DNA of 64,000 bases from Flavobacterium sp. (GCA_023251135.1 JAHEZJ010000005.1:17906-81905); one strand, 5' to 3'. Numbered from the stretch's first letter, positions 47,792 through 57,071 are shown. The notes: generated by a model not told the origin, from the sequence alone. Numbers and translations are program-made.

Positions 47792-48799
47792 ATGAAAATC
47801 AAATTTTTAACATTATCTCTAATTGCGTGTCTCACCCTGGCATGCAATTCTAACAAAAAGCAGAATGATGTGACAGATAACACTGATTCGCTTGTATCGA
47901 CCCCAACTACTCAAACCCCTTCGGAAGCAGCAGCTAATAAATTCGACAGTAACGCTATCCCGGTTTCAGACAAACCTCTTGGTGCTTTTCCTTACTTTAA
48001 CCTGCCTGAAAATTACGAAGGCACTCCAAAGAACAATACAGCAGATTACGACGTTGCTTATTTTTGGGTAAAAGACCATTTTGAAAAACCGGAAGGAAAA
48101 ATGTTCTACGCCAGAATTACTGCAAAAGAAGGAAAATCATACAGTGATCTTGAAGTAGCAAAAAATCTAGACGAGTTAATTAAAAGTGTTGATGGGGTAA
48201 AAGTATCTGAAATGAAAGTTCCCGCTGATTCCTCGCATACCATTCCGGATAACAACCGTGTTAAATACATGAACGGCTATGGTTTTATAGCCAATGCAAT
48301 TACCACCACCTATCTTATTCGACGTGCCGACAGAAATATCTGGGTACAGCTTACTCCTGGTGACGATGCTGTATCGGCCGGATGGATGATTCTGGAAACA
48401 AAACCTTTTAAAATGACAGCTTCGCTTACCAAAGCAGATGAAATGAAAAAAGAACTTGATTCTAAAGGACACATTGCGCTGTACATTAATTTCGACACTA
48501 ATAAAGCTACTATAAAAACAGAATCTACACCTATAGTTGATGAAATTCAGAAATTGCTAACGGCGAATAGCGGTCTTAAAATTGCGATTGAAGGTCATAC
48601 CGATAATACCGGAGTTGCAGCGCAAAACAAAAAACTTTCGGAAGAAAGAGCAAATGCTGTAAAAACGGCTTTAATCGCCAAGGGGATAAATGCATCCAGA
48701 TTACAAACAAAAGGCTGGGGTTCTGATAAACCTATTGCCGATAATACCAGTGAGGAAAACAAAGCAAAAAATCGCAGGGTAGAAATTGTAAAATTGTAA
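47792..48799 (+). CDS. OmpA-family peptidoglycan-associated lipoprotein
   Basis: A 335-residue lipoprotein with lipobox Cys18 (LACNSNKK). After a Ser/Thr-rich linker is a middle domain of unrecognised type (PEGKMFYARITAKEGKSYS). The C-terminal OmpA/MotB domain (about residues 225-335) shows YINFDTNKATIKTES, IEGHTDNTGVAAQNKKLSEERA and NRRVEIVKL, which bind peptidoglycan. The frame extends upstream to 47738, but that ATG lies within the promoter, so 47792 is used. It likely tethers the outer membrane to the wall. Confidence 0.92.
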   Translation: MKIKFLTLSLIACLTLACNSNKKQNDVTDNTDSLVSTPTTQTPSEAAANKFDSNAIPVSDKPLGAFPYFNLPENYEGTPKNNTADYDVAYFWVKDHFEKPEGKMFYARITAKEGKSYSDLEVAKNLDELIKSVDGVKVSEMKVPADSSHTIPDNNRVKYMNGYGFIANAITTTYLIRRADRNIWVQLTPGDDAVSAGWMILETKPFKMTASLTKADEMKKELDSKGHIALYINFDTNKATIKTESTPIVDEIQKLLTANSGLKIAIEGHTDNTGVAAQNKKLSEERANAVKTALIAKGINASRLQTKGWGSDKPIADNTSEENKAKNRRVEIVKL

Positions 48800-48876
48800 T
48801 ACCCCTAAAAGGTTTAATTTGCGATATCTAATAAAAAATAATCCAACTGATTTAGATCAGAAGCTGATTGTTTAAA

Positions 48877-48924
48877 AACAACAAATGAAAACGGAAGATT
48901 CCTGTATTGTTTTCATTTGTTGTT
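48877..48924. terminator. Bidirectional terminator between convergent genes
   Basis: Perfect 16-bp arms AACAACAAATGAAAAC and GTTTTCATTTGTTGTT, followed by T-rich sequence on both strands. It serves the OmpA-like gene and the convergent TonB-dependent receptor. Confidence 0.85.
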
Positions 48925-48941
48925 TTCTTCTATGTAAAAAA

Positions 48942-51317
48942 CTAAAATTGAAATTTATATCCAAAATCAGGTGAAAAACCAATTTGATCTTTTTGGTTGA
49001 CACTATTGGTTAGTCGGTTGTATTCCTTCGTAAAAATATTGGTATGGTTGGTCACGTTTTGAAGGTCGATGTAAAACTGATGAAATCTTTTCTTGGTTTT
49101 GCTGTTGAATTTAATTCCGAATTTAACATCCAGCCTTAAATAAGGATTGTACTGTTTGTTAAAGGCATTTGCATCGTCTCTAATTTCATAGCCCGCATTG
49201 TTGGAAGCAACCAGATCGACGGGGGTGTAATAACGTCCTCCGGCAGTGGTGAATTTGGTATCAATCGAAAAAACATTTTTCTTTGCCTTCCCTATTCTAA
49301 ATTCTTTTCCTCCCAACAGGTTAACAATATATCCGTTATTAAAAGGGGAGTTTCGCTCGATACCATCACTTCCTTTATATTTACTTTCAAAAAGCGACGT
49401 GGTAAACAAAGCATAATAACCTTCACTAAAGAATTTCTCGACTGTAAATTCAATCCCTTGATTGTATCCGCTTCCCTTACTGACCAAAGACGTTTTATCA
49501 ATGGAATAACCAAAATCGGCTCCTTCCGTTAAGGTCGAATAACTGCTTGGAAAAGACTGCACTCCTGCCTTGCTGATATCCTGATAATAAAGTTCTACTT
49601 TTCCTCTCCATTTTCTCGCCAATCGCACATCATACCCCAAAACATAATGCTGACTTTGAACTAAATCCAGATTTTTGTTGGTCTGAACCTGGCCACCGTT
49701 TACAAATTCATTCAAAAATAGTATCGGAACCGCAACGCTCTGATGATGCAAACCATAACCAAAACTAATGGTGTTTCTTTGATTTACGGCATAAGCCAGA
49801 GCAGCTCTGGGCTCAAAAGCAAATTCTTTATTTATAGAAAAGTACTGCCCGTGTATCCCCGCATTAAAAGTTAGTTTTTCGGTCAGACGAAATTGCCCTT
49901 GAGCAAAGGGCTGAATAACATTATAATTCCCGTTGTTGTTTATCAGCTGTACAAAGTCAGGATAACCGTCGCCATCATTGTCCTGCTGTCGGTCACGCGT
50001 AGCCATTTTAGCATCGAGAGTATAATTCTCAAATAGCAAACCTGCTCTGAAAGTTGTCTTTTTATTGATTTTAGAATTGAATAAAGTCGAGAACGTGACT
50101 CTATTTTCATTGTTATTGATAGCTGTAAAAGGCAAACGGTTTTCTGCAGCTGTATTGAAGTCATAATAACGGAAATTCTCGTAGGAGTTATTTGAATTTG
50201 AAAAACCGACAATGGTTTTCAAATACGATTTTGTCCCAATGTCCAGATTGTGTTTCAAACCAAACGAAGCAAATCCCGATTTTACATAGGAATCTTCATC
50301 CTGAGCTGCAAAAGGATCTTCCTTGTCTATTTTATCTCCCAGAAAATCAATATCCGACGTTCCGTAGATTCCAAAAAGGGAGAAATTACCCGTTTTGCTT
50401 TTTCCCAAATCAACATTAAAACTGATGTCTCTATAATTGGGCTGTGCATCTGTACCTGCTATTCCCAGAACCCCGACAAAGCCATATCTTGCAGACGCTA
50501 CAAACGAACCTCCTTTTTTTCCAAGCGGGCCTTCTGCCATAAATTCGACTCCGGGATAAGCACCGGCACTCAGCATGTATTCGTAATCATCGGGATTTCC
50601 TTTTCGGAAGCTCAGATCAAAAACACCTCCAATTGCATTTCCATACTCCGCCGGAAAGGCTGACGTTAAAAAATCAGAATTGGCCAAAAGATTTGGATTC
50701 AGTGCCGAAATCGGGCCTCCGGTAGTTCCCAATGTTGAGAAGTGATTTGGACTTGGAACCGGCATTCCTTCAATTCTCCACAACATTCCCGATGGCGAAT
50801 TCCCACGAACCACAATATCATTTCGGCTGTCATCTCCGGTAGAAACTCCGGCAAAATTAGAAACCAAACGTGCCACATCGCTTCTTCCTCCTGCATAGCG
50901 ATTGACTTCTTCTGTAGTAAACTGCTTGGTGGACACTAACGCCATTTTGTTAATCGGTTTGGCCTTATTAGAGCCTGAAGACACTATAATTTCATCAAGG
51001 GTATTGAATTTTTCAATCATCGAAACCGTTAACAAATTATCTTTTCCTGTGGTGATATCAAGATCCGAAACGGAAGTATTTTCATAACCTTGAAAGCTGA
51101 AACTCAAACTCTGTCGGCCTAAAGGAACATTCGCCAGTTTAAAATTACCATCCGCATCTGAAACGGCATTTTTCTTCTCGTCACCTATCAGGAAAACAAC
51201 AACTCCAATAAGTGGTTTTTCGGATTGCTTATCGATAATTTTTCCTTTTACAGTTCCCGTCTGAGCATAGCTCAACACCCCTAAAAGGCCTATAATAATC
51301 AAGAATATTCTTTTCAT
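48942..51317 (-). CDS. TonB-dependent receptor with carboxypeptidase-regulatory-like domain
   Basis: A 791-residue outer-membrane receptor without a SusD partner. Signal peptide MKRIFLIIIGLLGVLSYAQ, then GTVKGKIIDKQSEKPLIGVVV (CarboxypepD_reg-like, about 20-105). The plug follows with DVARLVSNFAGVSTGDDSRNDIVVRGNSPSGMLW in overlapping parts and GMPVPSPNHFSTLG. A beta-barrel ends IGFSPDFGYKFQF. Such receptors import metal chelates, vitamins or peptides; the substrate is not determinable. A Crp/Fnr regulator is the next gene upstream. Confidence 0.93.
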   Translation of the reverse strand: MKRIFLIIIGLLGVLSYAQTGTVKGKIIDKQSEKPLIGVVVFLIGDEKKNAVSDADGNFKLANVPLGRQSLSFSFQGYENTSVSDLDITTGKDNLLTVSMIEKFNTLDEIIVSSGSNKAKPINKMALVSTKQFTTEEVNRYAGGRSDVARLVSNFAGVSTGDDSRNDIVVRGNSPSGMLWRIEGMPVPSPNHFSTLGTTGGPISALNPNLLANSDFLTSAFPAEYGNAIGGVFDLSFRKGNPDDYEYMLSAGAYPGVEFMAEGPLGKKGGSFVASARYGFVGVLGIAGTDAQPNYRDISFNVDLGKSKTGNFSLFGIYGTSDIDFLGDKIDKEDPFAAQDEDSYVKSGFASFGLKHNLDIGTKSYLKTIVGFSNSNNSYENFRYYDFNTAAENRLPFTAINNNENRVTFSTLFNSKINKKTTFRAGLLFENYTLDAKMATRDRQQDNDGDGYPDFVQLINNNGNYNVIQPFAQGQFRLTEKLTFNAGIHGQYFSINKEFAFEPRAALAYAVNQRNTISFGYGLHHQSVAVPILFLNEFVNGGQVQTNKNLDLVQSQHYVLGYDVRLARKWRGKVELYYQDISKAGVQSFPSSYSTLTEGADFGYSIDKTSLVSKGSGYNQGIEFTVEKFFSEGYYALFTTSLFESKYKGSDGIERNSPFNNGYIVNLLGGKEFRIGKAKKNVFSIDTKFTTAGGRYYTPVDLVASNNAGYEIRDDANAFNKQYNPYLRLDVKFGIKFNSKTKKRFHQFYIDLQNVTNHTNIFTKEYNRLTNSVNQKDQIGFSPDFGYKFQF

Positions 51318-51344
51318 TTTTATTTTGCTTTACAGTTATAAAAG

Positions 51345-51352
51345 CAAAAGTA
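51345..51352 (-). promoter_or_regulatory. -7 box of the TonB-dependent receptor gene
   Basis: Reverse strand TACTTTTG, 27 bases before the start codon. A -33 TTG is not evident. Confidence 0.4.
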
Positions 51353-51384
51353 AAGAGCTGAATTTTCTTAAAAATTGACTTGGG

Positions 51385-51966
51385 TTAAGATTTACTGTTC
51401 AATGTAATTCTGGTTCTGATCCGACTTAAACTTTCCGGCTGAATTCCCAGATAACTGGCGATGTGTTTTAACGAAACTCTTTCGACTACTTTTGGGCAGT
51501 ATTTTACAAACCGCAAATAACGTTCTTCATGCGACAATAAAGACATTGCCATATTTCTGCCCGTTAATCCTTTGATGGTTCTTTCCATCATAATGCGCAG
51601 GAAAGAGTTAAATACCGGATATTCGGAAACCAGTTTTTCAAAATCATGTTTATAGGCCAAATACAGCACACAATCTTCCAGCGCTTCGATATTCAACAAT
51701 GAAGGTTTGTTGTATAAAAAACTCTCAAAATCAGAATACCAGTCATTTTCAAAAAAGAAGTTTCCGGTAGATTCAACCCCATCAAGCGAGTAATAATACC
51801 GAATGCATCCCTCAGCAATAAAGACTCCAAAATTACAAACATCGCCTTCCACTAAAAGATGTTCATTTTTTTTGACTTTCTTTAGTTTAAGTATGTTTTT
51901 AAAGGCCATACTTTCCGTTTCATTAAATTCCATAAAGCGGGACAGGTCTGTAATTACATTTTGCAT
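51385..51966 (-). CDS. Crp/Fnr-family transcriptional regulator
   Basis: A 193-residue protein. The N-terminal cyclic-nucleotide-binding-type beta-roll (KKNEHLLVEGDVCNFGVFIAEGCIRYYYS in overlapping parts) leads through a dimer helix to a C-terminal helix-turn-helix (VSLKHIASYLGIQPESLSRIRTRI). No Cys cluster for an Fe-S sensor is present, so it is not an oxygen sensor of the FNR type. Ligand and targets are unknown; adjacent candidates are the receptor downstream and the quinone reductase upstream. Confidence 0.88.
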   Translation of the reverse strand: MQNVITDLSRFMEFNETESMAFKNILKLKKVKKNEHLLVEGDVCNFGVFIAEGCIRYYYSLDGVESTGNFFFENDWYSDFESFLYNKPSLLNIEALEDCVLYLAYKHDFEKLVSEYPVFNSFLRIMMERTIKGLTGRNMAMSLLSHEERYLRFVKYCPKVVERVSLKHIASYLGIQPESLSRIRTRITLNSKS

Positions 51967-52060
51967 GATATCGGGGTTTTTAGAAAGAAATGGTTTAATA
52001 GATAACTAAAACTATTCAAAAAAATTGCTTTAAACAGCTCTAAAGCAGAAATATAACAAA

Positions 52061-52651
52061 TTAGTCACATACCACCTTTTCCTGAAACATTTCTTTAAGC
52101 TGGCTGGTCCATTCTGAAATATTCTCGTCAGAAGCTCTGTCGGCTTTATCAAAATAAAAATGTTTTTGAACTTCCAATCCACAGTAGGTAAAAATTCCAA
52201 AATCTGAGGTTAAGGTCAAAGCTTTATCCATTCCAATGGACTCGTATTCTGCCTTTGATTTCCCGTGCGAATTGATTATGACGGTTTGTTTTCCGGTCAA
52301 CAGTCCTTTTTGAATCCCCTGATCGTAGCGATAGGCAAATCCATAACTAAAAACTCTATCGATATATCCTTTCATAATCGCCGGCATTCCGGTCCACCAA
52401 ATTGGATAAATAAAAACAATACGATCGGCCCAGCTAATAAAATCCTGTTCTGTTTTTACCTCGTCGGCGATTTCTCCCATTCTTTGCCCACTCATATCCT
52501 CCAGGGATAAAACCGGATTAAAATGGATAGCGTTTAAATCGCGTACGATAACTTCCTGCCCTGATTTCTCAAGGTTTTCTACAACAATTTGTTTGAAGTA
52601 ATGGTTTAAACTAGCTGAATTGGGATGTGCGTAAACAATTAAATTTTTCAT
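52061..52651 (-). CDS. NAD(P)H-dependent quinone oxidoreductase, flavodoxin-like fold
   Basis: A 196-residue flavoprotein of the NQO1/KefF/MdaB group. The FMN/FAD-binding start is NLIVYAHPNSASLNHYF, the conserved IYPIWWTGMPAIMKGYIDRVFSYGFAY lies in the middle, and GLLTGKQTVIINSHG follows. It should reduce quinones or similar electrophiles by two electrons. It is preceded by a strong promoter and an AraC-type regulator gene, which may control it. Confidence 0.9.
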   Translation of the reverse strand: MKNLIVYAHPNSASLNHYFKQIVVENLEKSGQEVIVRDLNAIHFNPVLSLEDMSGQRMGEIADEVKTEQDFISWADRIVFIYPIWWTGMPAIMKGYIDRVFSYGFAYRYDQGIQKGLLTGKQTVIINSHGKSKAEYESIGMDKALTLTSDFGIFTYCGLEVQKHFYFDKADRASDENISEWTSQLKEMFQEKVVCD

Positions 52652-52679
52652 GTTTTCTGTTTTTTAAGATTGAACATGA

Positions 52680-52708
52680 CAAATGTAAAACTGCTGATCC
52701 GATCACAA
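52680..52708 (-). promoter_or_regulatory. Promoter of the quinone oxidoreductase gene
   Basis: Reverse strand TTG (52708-52706), 18 bases, TACATTTG (52687-52680), 28 bases before the start codon, inside the 78-base gap after the AraC-type gene. Confidence 0.6.
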
Positions 52709-52729
52709 TTGTAAGAAAACGAAAAGGGG

Positions 52730-53551
52730 CTATTCTGTCTTTGAGTTACAGATATCGTTTTGAAATTTCAGAAATTTGGTTGGAGAGATATTCATATAAT
52801 GTTTAAAATCATGTATCAACTGACTCTGATCGTAATAACCACATTCCTCAACAATAGCAAGCCAATCTGTTTTTGCACTTTTTAAAATATCTTTCTGAAT
52901 TGCTTCTACTGCTTTTAAAAAACGTTCGTAACGGCTAATTTCTTTGATGGTATAACCAAAAAACTTCTTTTGATTGAGTTGAATGTTTCGTTCGGATTGA
53001 TTTGTTTTAGAGGCAATCGCTTTTATCGGATTGATGTTTTTTGTCCTGAAATCGCTTAAAAGAGAGGTAATGGAGTGTTGTTCCCGTAAATAAGGCCGAC
53101 AAAACTCTAAAATATGCTCCACCCGCTCTTTTGGATCCGAGAATTCTTTTAGTTGCTCCCATAAAGCGGTAAAGCAATTTTCGGCCATCAAAGTATCCGG
53201 GTGAACAGGCAAAGAATGAGTTAAAAGCGCGTTTCCAAAGAACCGATAGAAAGCATCTTCTTTAAAGTTGGCTACCAGAATCTCCGAATCAGGATTTAAG
53301 GTGTAATCAAAAGCCTGTTTTATGGGGCCTAAAACGACACATCGCTCTGCCTCCAGAATCGTATTTTGCTGTGATTTTAAAGACGCTCCTTTTCCAAAAA
53401 CAAAGACTAAGATCGTCTGAAAACTGGGTAATAATGTTTTGGTTACCGGAATATCGGTTTTATTCTCTGCAAAGTAAAAATGCGAGAAAACGGTATCAAA
53501 TGCTGAAGGAACAGCAATTTTATAATTGTTATTTTCTTCAGCATCTGCCAT
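52730..53551 (-). CDS. AraC-family transcriptional regulator
   Basis: A 273-residue regulator with an N-terminal cupin-like ligand domain (TVFSHFYFAENKTDIPVTKTLLPSFQ) and two C-terminal helix-turn-helix units: INPIKAIASKTNQSERNIQLNQKKFFGYTIKEI, then DWLAIVEECGYYDQSQLIHDFKHYMNISPTKFL, each shown here across several short motifs. It is intact. It lies directly upstream of the quinone oxidoreductase gene on the same strand, the most likely target, and 25 bases after lipB. Confidence 0.88.
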   Translation of the reverse strand: MADAEENNNYKIAVPSAFDTVFSHFYFAENKTDIPVTKTLLPSFQTILVFVFGKGASLKSQQNTILEAERCVVLGPIKQAFDYTLNPDSEILVANFKEDAFYRFFGNALLTHSLPVHPDTLMAENCFTALWEQLKEFSDPKERVEHILEFCRPYLREQHSITSLLSDFRTKNINPIKAIASKTNQSERNIQLNQKKFFGYTIKEISRYERFLKAVEAIQKDILKSAKTDWLAIVEECGYYDQSQLIHDFKHYMNISPTKFLKFQNDICNSKTE

Positions 53552-53576
53552 ACTTTTTTATATTTCGAAAGCCTGT

Positions 53577-54275
53577 TTAAACAAACTCTGCTTCAAACAA
53601 ACGGGTTAAATGTTTTATGATTTTTGCTTTTACTTCTGCTTCGTCTACTTTTTCAACACCAAGTTCTACCTGTAATGAAGTCACACCTTTACCGCGAATT
53701 CCACACGGAATAATGTTATCAAAGTACCCCAAATCAACATTGACATTTAAAGCAAATCCGTGCATGGTTACCCAGCGTGAGGCGCGAACACCAAGCGCAC
53801 AAATTTTTCTGGCAAAGGGAGTTCCGACATCTAACCAGACTCCGGTTTCTCCATCGCTTCGTCCGCACTTTAAACCATATTCTTCTAAGGTGAGGATAAT
53901 CGATTCTTCGAGAAAACGCAAATACTTATGAATATCGGTAAAGAAATTTTCCAGATCCAGAATGGGATACCCCACAATCTGCCCTGGTCCGTGATAGGTA
54001 ATATCGCCACCACGATTGATTTTATAAAAGGTGGCGCCTTTGGCCTCCAATTGTTTTTCGTTTAAGAGTAAGTTCTCAAAATCACCGCTTTTTCCCAGTG
54101 TATAAACATGCGGATGTTCTACAAACAACAAGTAGTTGGGTGTTTCTAAATCAAGCTCTTCTCTTCGGTTTCTGATTTTTAGGTCGACTATGTCTTTAAA
54201 AAGTTCTTCCTGATATTCCCAGGTCGATTTATAGTCTTTGCTTCCTAAATCCTGAAGTTGAATTTTTTTATTCAT
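53577..54275 (-). CDS. lipB: Lipoyl(octanoyl) transferase
   Basis: A 232-residue enzyme that moves the octanoyl group from acyl carrier protein to lipoyl domains. The signature GGDITYHGPGQIVGYPIL is at about 89-106, with the thioester Cys191 in NIIPCGIRGKGVTS and Lys157 in ARKICALGVR. It starts 5 bases after the lipoprotein gene, so both are in one transcript. No lipA lies in the window. Confidence 0.95.
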   Translation of the reverse strand: MNKKIQLQDLGSKDYKSTWEYQEELFKDIVDLKIRNRREELDLETPNYLLFVEHPHVYTLGKSGDFENLLLNEKQLEAKGATFYKINRGGDITYHGPGQIVGYPILDLENFFTDIHKYLRFLEESIILTLEEYGLKCGRSDGETGVWLDVGTPFARKICALGVRASRWVTMHGFALNVNVDLGYFDNIIPCGIRGKGVTSLQVELGVEKVDEAEVKAKIIKHLTRLFEAEFV

Positions 54276-54280
54276 TTTAA

Positions 54281-55036
54281 TTATTTTTCAAACTCAACAT
54301 CAAAGTTAAGTTTGTCAGGATTCTCCATATAATCCGTGAAAGGGTATTGAATTGTAATTGTTTTTCGGTCTTCACTAAACAAAGCCGTCGGATTTGAGAC
54401 TTTTTTAATGCGTTTTGGGAAATGGTATTTTATCACGTAAGTAGAGGATGAAAAAACCATTTTTGACATTTCGGCGGTTGAATCCTGTACTTTTGCAGCC
54501 AGTTTTTGTTTGTCGACTATCGCTTTACGGCTAAATTTCTTTCCGTCATAATTGTAGTTTACTTTACTGCTGTTATCTCCGAAACCTCCTGAAAAAGGTG
54601 TTGAAGCATCTGCTCCTCCTGTCAGTTTTTGAAGGGTGTTGATGGATTGTAATATGTCGTGTAATTCGTTTACATTTTTAAAATTTTCTGAAAAGTCCAT
54701 CAGAAATTCTTTTTTCTCCTCGTTCGTTTTAATATTAACCACAAGGTCTTCCAGTTTTTTAATCTCACTTTGAGCTTCAGGAGATAATTTTGAAATGCTT
54801 TCGCTTTTATCCGCCAACAGTTGTTTGAAGGTAAAAGTAGAATCTACATTTTTTTTGGCATCAGCTCCCAATTGATCTCCTATCTGATTCCCTGCCATTG
54901 CCATTAAAGAAGAACCGTCCATGTTTAAAGAGAACTTTCCGGTTCCGTTATCATTCACGTAAATGCTCTCGGTAAAGGTGCAACTTGTCAGTGTTGCTAC
55001 TAAAAAAGAAAAGCTAAGTAGTTTGTATAATCTCAT
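54281..55036 (-). CDS. Hypothetical lipoprotein upstream of lipB
   Basis: A 251-residue lipoprotein with lipobox Cys19 (ATLTSC). The mature part begins with FTESIYVNDNGTGKFSLNMDGSSLMAMAG, then a helical middle with many Lys/Glu, and a C-terminal beta-rich part (STYVIKYHFPKRIKKV, DRKTITIQYPFTDYM). I do not recognise a named family. It is translated just before lipB (5-base gap), which may mean shared expression only. Confidence 0.8.
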   Translation of the reverse strand: MRLYKLLSFSFLVATLTSCTFTESIYVNDNGTGKFSLNMDGSSLMAMAGNQIGDQLGADAKKNVDSTFTFKQLLADKSESISKLSPEAQSEIKKLEDLVVNIKTNEEKKEFLMDFSENFKNVNELHDILQSINTLQKLTGGADASTPFSGGFGDNSSKVNYNYDGKKFSRKAIVDKQKLAAKVQDSTAEMSKMVFSSSTYVIKYHFPKRIKKVSNPTALFSEDRKTITIQYPFTDYMENPDKLNFDVEFEK

Positions 55037-55053
55037 CGTGGTTAATTTTTTCT

Positions 55054-55061
55054 CAAAGATA
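55054..55061 (-). promoter_or_regulatory. -7 box of the lipoprotein-lipB transcript
   Basis: Reverse strand TATCTTTG, 17 bases before the lipoprotein start. The -33 element is unclear. Confidence 0.45.
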
Positions 55062-55073
55062 CGAAGTTTGGCG

Positions 55074-55133
55074 GATTCTCAGATTGTTGGATTCTTAGAT
55101 TCTTAGAACCTAAGAGCCTTAGAAAAAAACACA
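55074..55133. repeat. Degenerate GATTCTTAG-type repeat tract
   Basis: Reads as GATTCTCA, GATTGTTG, GATTCTTA, GATTCTTAG and then the inverted CTAAGAGCCTTAGAA. It is non-coding and lies between divergent promoters. Similar AATCTAAAATC / GAAATCTAC words follow at about 55190-55217. Confidence 0.5.
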
Positions 55134-55225
55134 AGCAAATAAGGGAACAAAACTCCCCTGAAAACCCGAAAATTACTGCTTCAAAAAATCTAAAATCAGC
55201 ATTCTGAAATCTACATTCTTTTCTT

Positions 55226-55233
55226 TATCTTTG
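55226..55233 (+). promoter_or_regulatory. -7 box of lysS
   Basis: TATCTTTG, 22 bases before the lysS ATG. No -33 TTG at the usual distance. Confidence 0.5.
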
Positions 55234-55255
55234 CACACTTAAAAAAGAGCACAAA

Positions 55256-56956
55256 ATGGCACTATCAGAACAAGAAATCATCCGAAGAGAAAAACTTCAA
55301 AACTTACGCAACTTAGGAATCAATCCTTATCCGGCTAATCTTTTTCCTGTAAATCATACTTCAAAGCAAATAAAGGAGTCATTTGAAGAGGGTAAAAAGG
55401 TGATCGTTGCGGGACGTTTGATGAGTGTTCGTGATCAGGGGAAAGCTTGTTTTGCTGAATTGCAGGATAGCGAAGGACGTATTCAATTGTACGTGAATCG
55501 CGATGTTTTGTGTGAAGGTGACGATAAAACGTTATACAATCAGGTTTTTAAAAAATTAACCGATTTAGGTGACTTTATTGGTATCGAAGGTGAATTGTTC
55601 ACGACTCAGGTTGGAGCAAAATGTATTCGTGTGAGCGGTTTTACTTTTTTGAGTAAAACATTACGCCCATTACCTTTACCAAAAGTTGACGAGGATGGAA
55701 ATGTACACGATGCTTTTAATGATGCTGAATTGCGTTACAGAATGCGTTATGTAGATCTAACGGTGAATCAACATGTTAAAGAAACTTTCATCAAACGTAC
55801 CAAGTTATTTACCGCTATGCGTGGTTATTTTAACGACGCAGGATATCTTGAGGTTGACACTCCGGTTTTACAATCGATTCCTGGTGGTGCTTCAGCAAGA
55901 CCTTTTATTACGCACCATAATTCGCTTGACATTCCGCTTTACATGCGTATTGCAAACGAATTGTATTTAAAAAGATTAATTGTTGGTGGATTTGAAGGTG
56001 TTTATGAGTTTTCCAGAAACTTCCGTAATGAAGGAATGGACAGAACCCATAACCCTGAGTTTACAGCAATGGAAATATATGTAGCCTACAAAGACTACAA
56101 CTGGATGATGGAATTTGCAGAAGGCCTGCTGGAGCATTGTGCTATTGCCGTAAACGGAACTAGTGAAGTTACTTTTGGCGAGCACCAAATTAACTTTAAA
56201 GCGCCTTACGCCCGTGTTACGATGACAGATTCGATCAAACATTTTACCGGTTTTGATATCTCAGGAAAAACAGAAGAAGAGCTGTTTGAAGCTGCAAAAG
56301 GAATGGGAATCGAGGTTGATAAAACAATGGGGAAAGGAAAACTAATCGATGAAATCTTTGGTGCAAAATGTGAAGGAAATTACATTCAGCCTACTTTCAT
56401 TACAGATTATCCGAAAGAAATGTCTCCGTTATGTAAAGAACACCGCGATAATCCAGACTTAACAGAACGTTTTGAATTAATGGTTTGTGGTAAAGAAATT
56501 GCGAATGCTTATTCTGAATTAAACGACCCAATTGATCAAAGAGAGCGTTTTGAAGATCAGATGCGTCTGGCTGCAAAAGGTGATGATGAAGCAAATGGTA
56601 TTATCGACGAGGATTTCTTAAGAGCCTTAGAATACGGTATGCCACCAACATCGGGAATGGGAATTGGAATGGACCGTTTGATTATGTACTTAACCAATAA
56701 CGCATCGATTCAGGAAGTTTTATTGTTCCCGCAAATGCGCCCGGAGAAAAAACAGACTGTCGAATTATCAGACGAAGAGAAATTTATCGTAGACTTATTG
56801 AAAGGAAATGAAAATAAAATGGATCTTCAGCAACTAAAAATTACTGCGAATTTAAGCGGTAAAAAATGGGATGCGTCTATGAAAAACTTATCTAAACACG
56901 GTTTGACTAAAGTAGCCGTTGAAGGTGAGTTTAAATTTGTGGAATTGGTAGGATAG
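55256..56956 (+). CDS. lysS: Lysyl-tRNA synthetase, class II
   Basis: A 566-residue synthetase. The N-terminal OB-fold anticodon domain (VIVAGRLMSVRDQGKACFAELQD) is followed by class II motif 2 (FRNEGMDRTHNPEF) and motif 3 (GMPPTSGMGIGMDRL). It is about 60 residues longer than E. coli LysS. The extra C-terminal part (from about residue 500) contains SDEEKFIVDLLKGNENKMDLQQLK and KWDASMKNLSKHGLTKVAVEG in short pieces, resembling a winged-helix-like appendix seen in flavobacterial LysS. It is monocistronic. Confidence 0.97.
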   Translation: MALSEQEIIRREKLQNLRNLGINPYPANLFPVNHTSKQIKESFEEGKKVIVAGRLMSVRDQGKACFAELQDSEGRIQLYVNRDVLCEGDDKTLYNQVFKKLTDLGDFIGIEGELFTTQVGAKCIRVSGFTFLSKTLRPLPLPKVDEDGNVHDAFNDAELRYRMRYVDLTVNQHVKETFIKRTKLFTAMRGYFNDAGYLEVDTPVLQSIPGGASARPFITHHNSLDIPLYMRIANELYLKRLIVGGFEGVYEFSRNFRNEGMDRTHNPEFTAMEIYVAYKDYNWMMEFAEGLLEHCAIAVNGTSEVTFGEHQINFKAPYARVTMTDSIKHFTGFDISGKTEEELFEAAKGMGIEVDKTMGKGKLIDEIFGAKCEGNYIQPTFITDYPKEMSPLCKEHRDNPDLTERFELMVCGKEIANAYSELNDPIDQRERFEDQMRLAAKGDDEANGIIDEDFLRALEYGMPPTSGMGIGMDRLIMYLTNNASIQEVLLFPQMRPEKKQTVELSDEEKFIVDLLKGNENKMDLQQLKITANLSGKKWDASMKNLSKHGLTKVAVEGEFKFVELVG

Positions 56957-57019
56957 TTTTTTTTTTAAAAAATTCAAATTTTGGAAAATCCAAATTCCAA
57001 AACTGATTTATTATAAATC

Positions 57020-57052
57020 AAACCCGACAGGTTTTAAAAACCTGTCGGGTTT
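57020..57052. terminator. Palindromic terminator after lysS (repeat copy 1)
   Basis: Arms AAACCCGACAGG (57020-57031) and CCTGTCGGGTTT (57041-57052), 12 bp, around TTTTAAAA. Shared by lysS and the convergent lipoprotein gene. A degenerate copy is at 57711-57743. Confidence 0.85.
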
Positions 57053-57071
57053 ATTATTTAATACAATTTGA

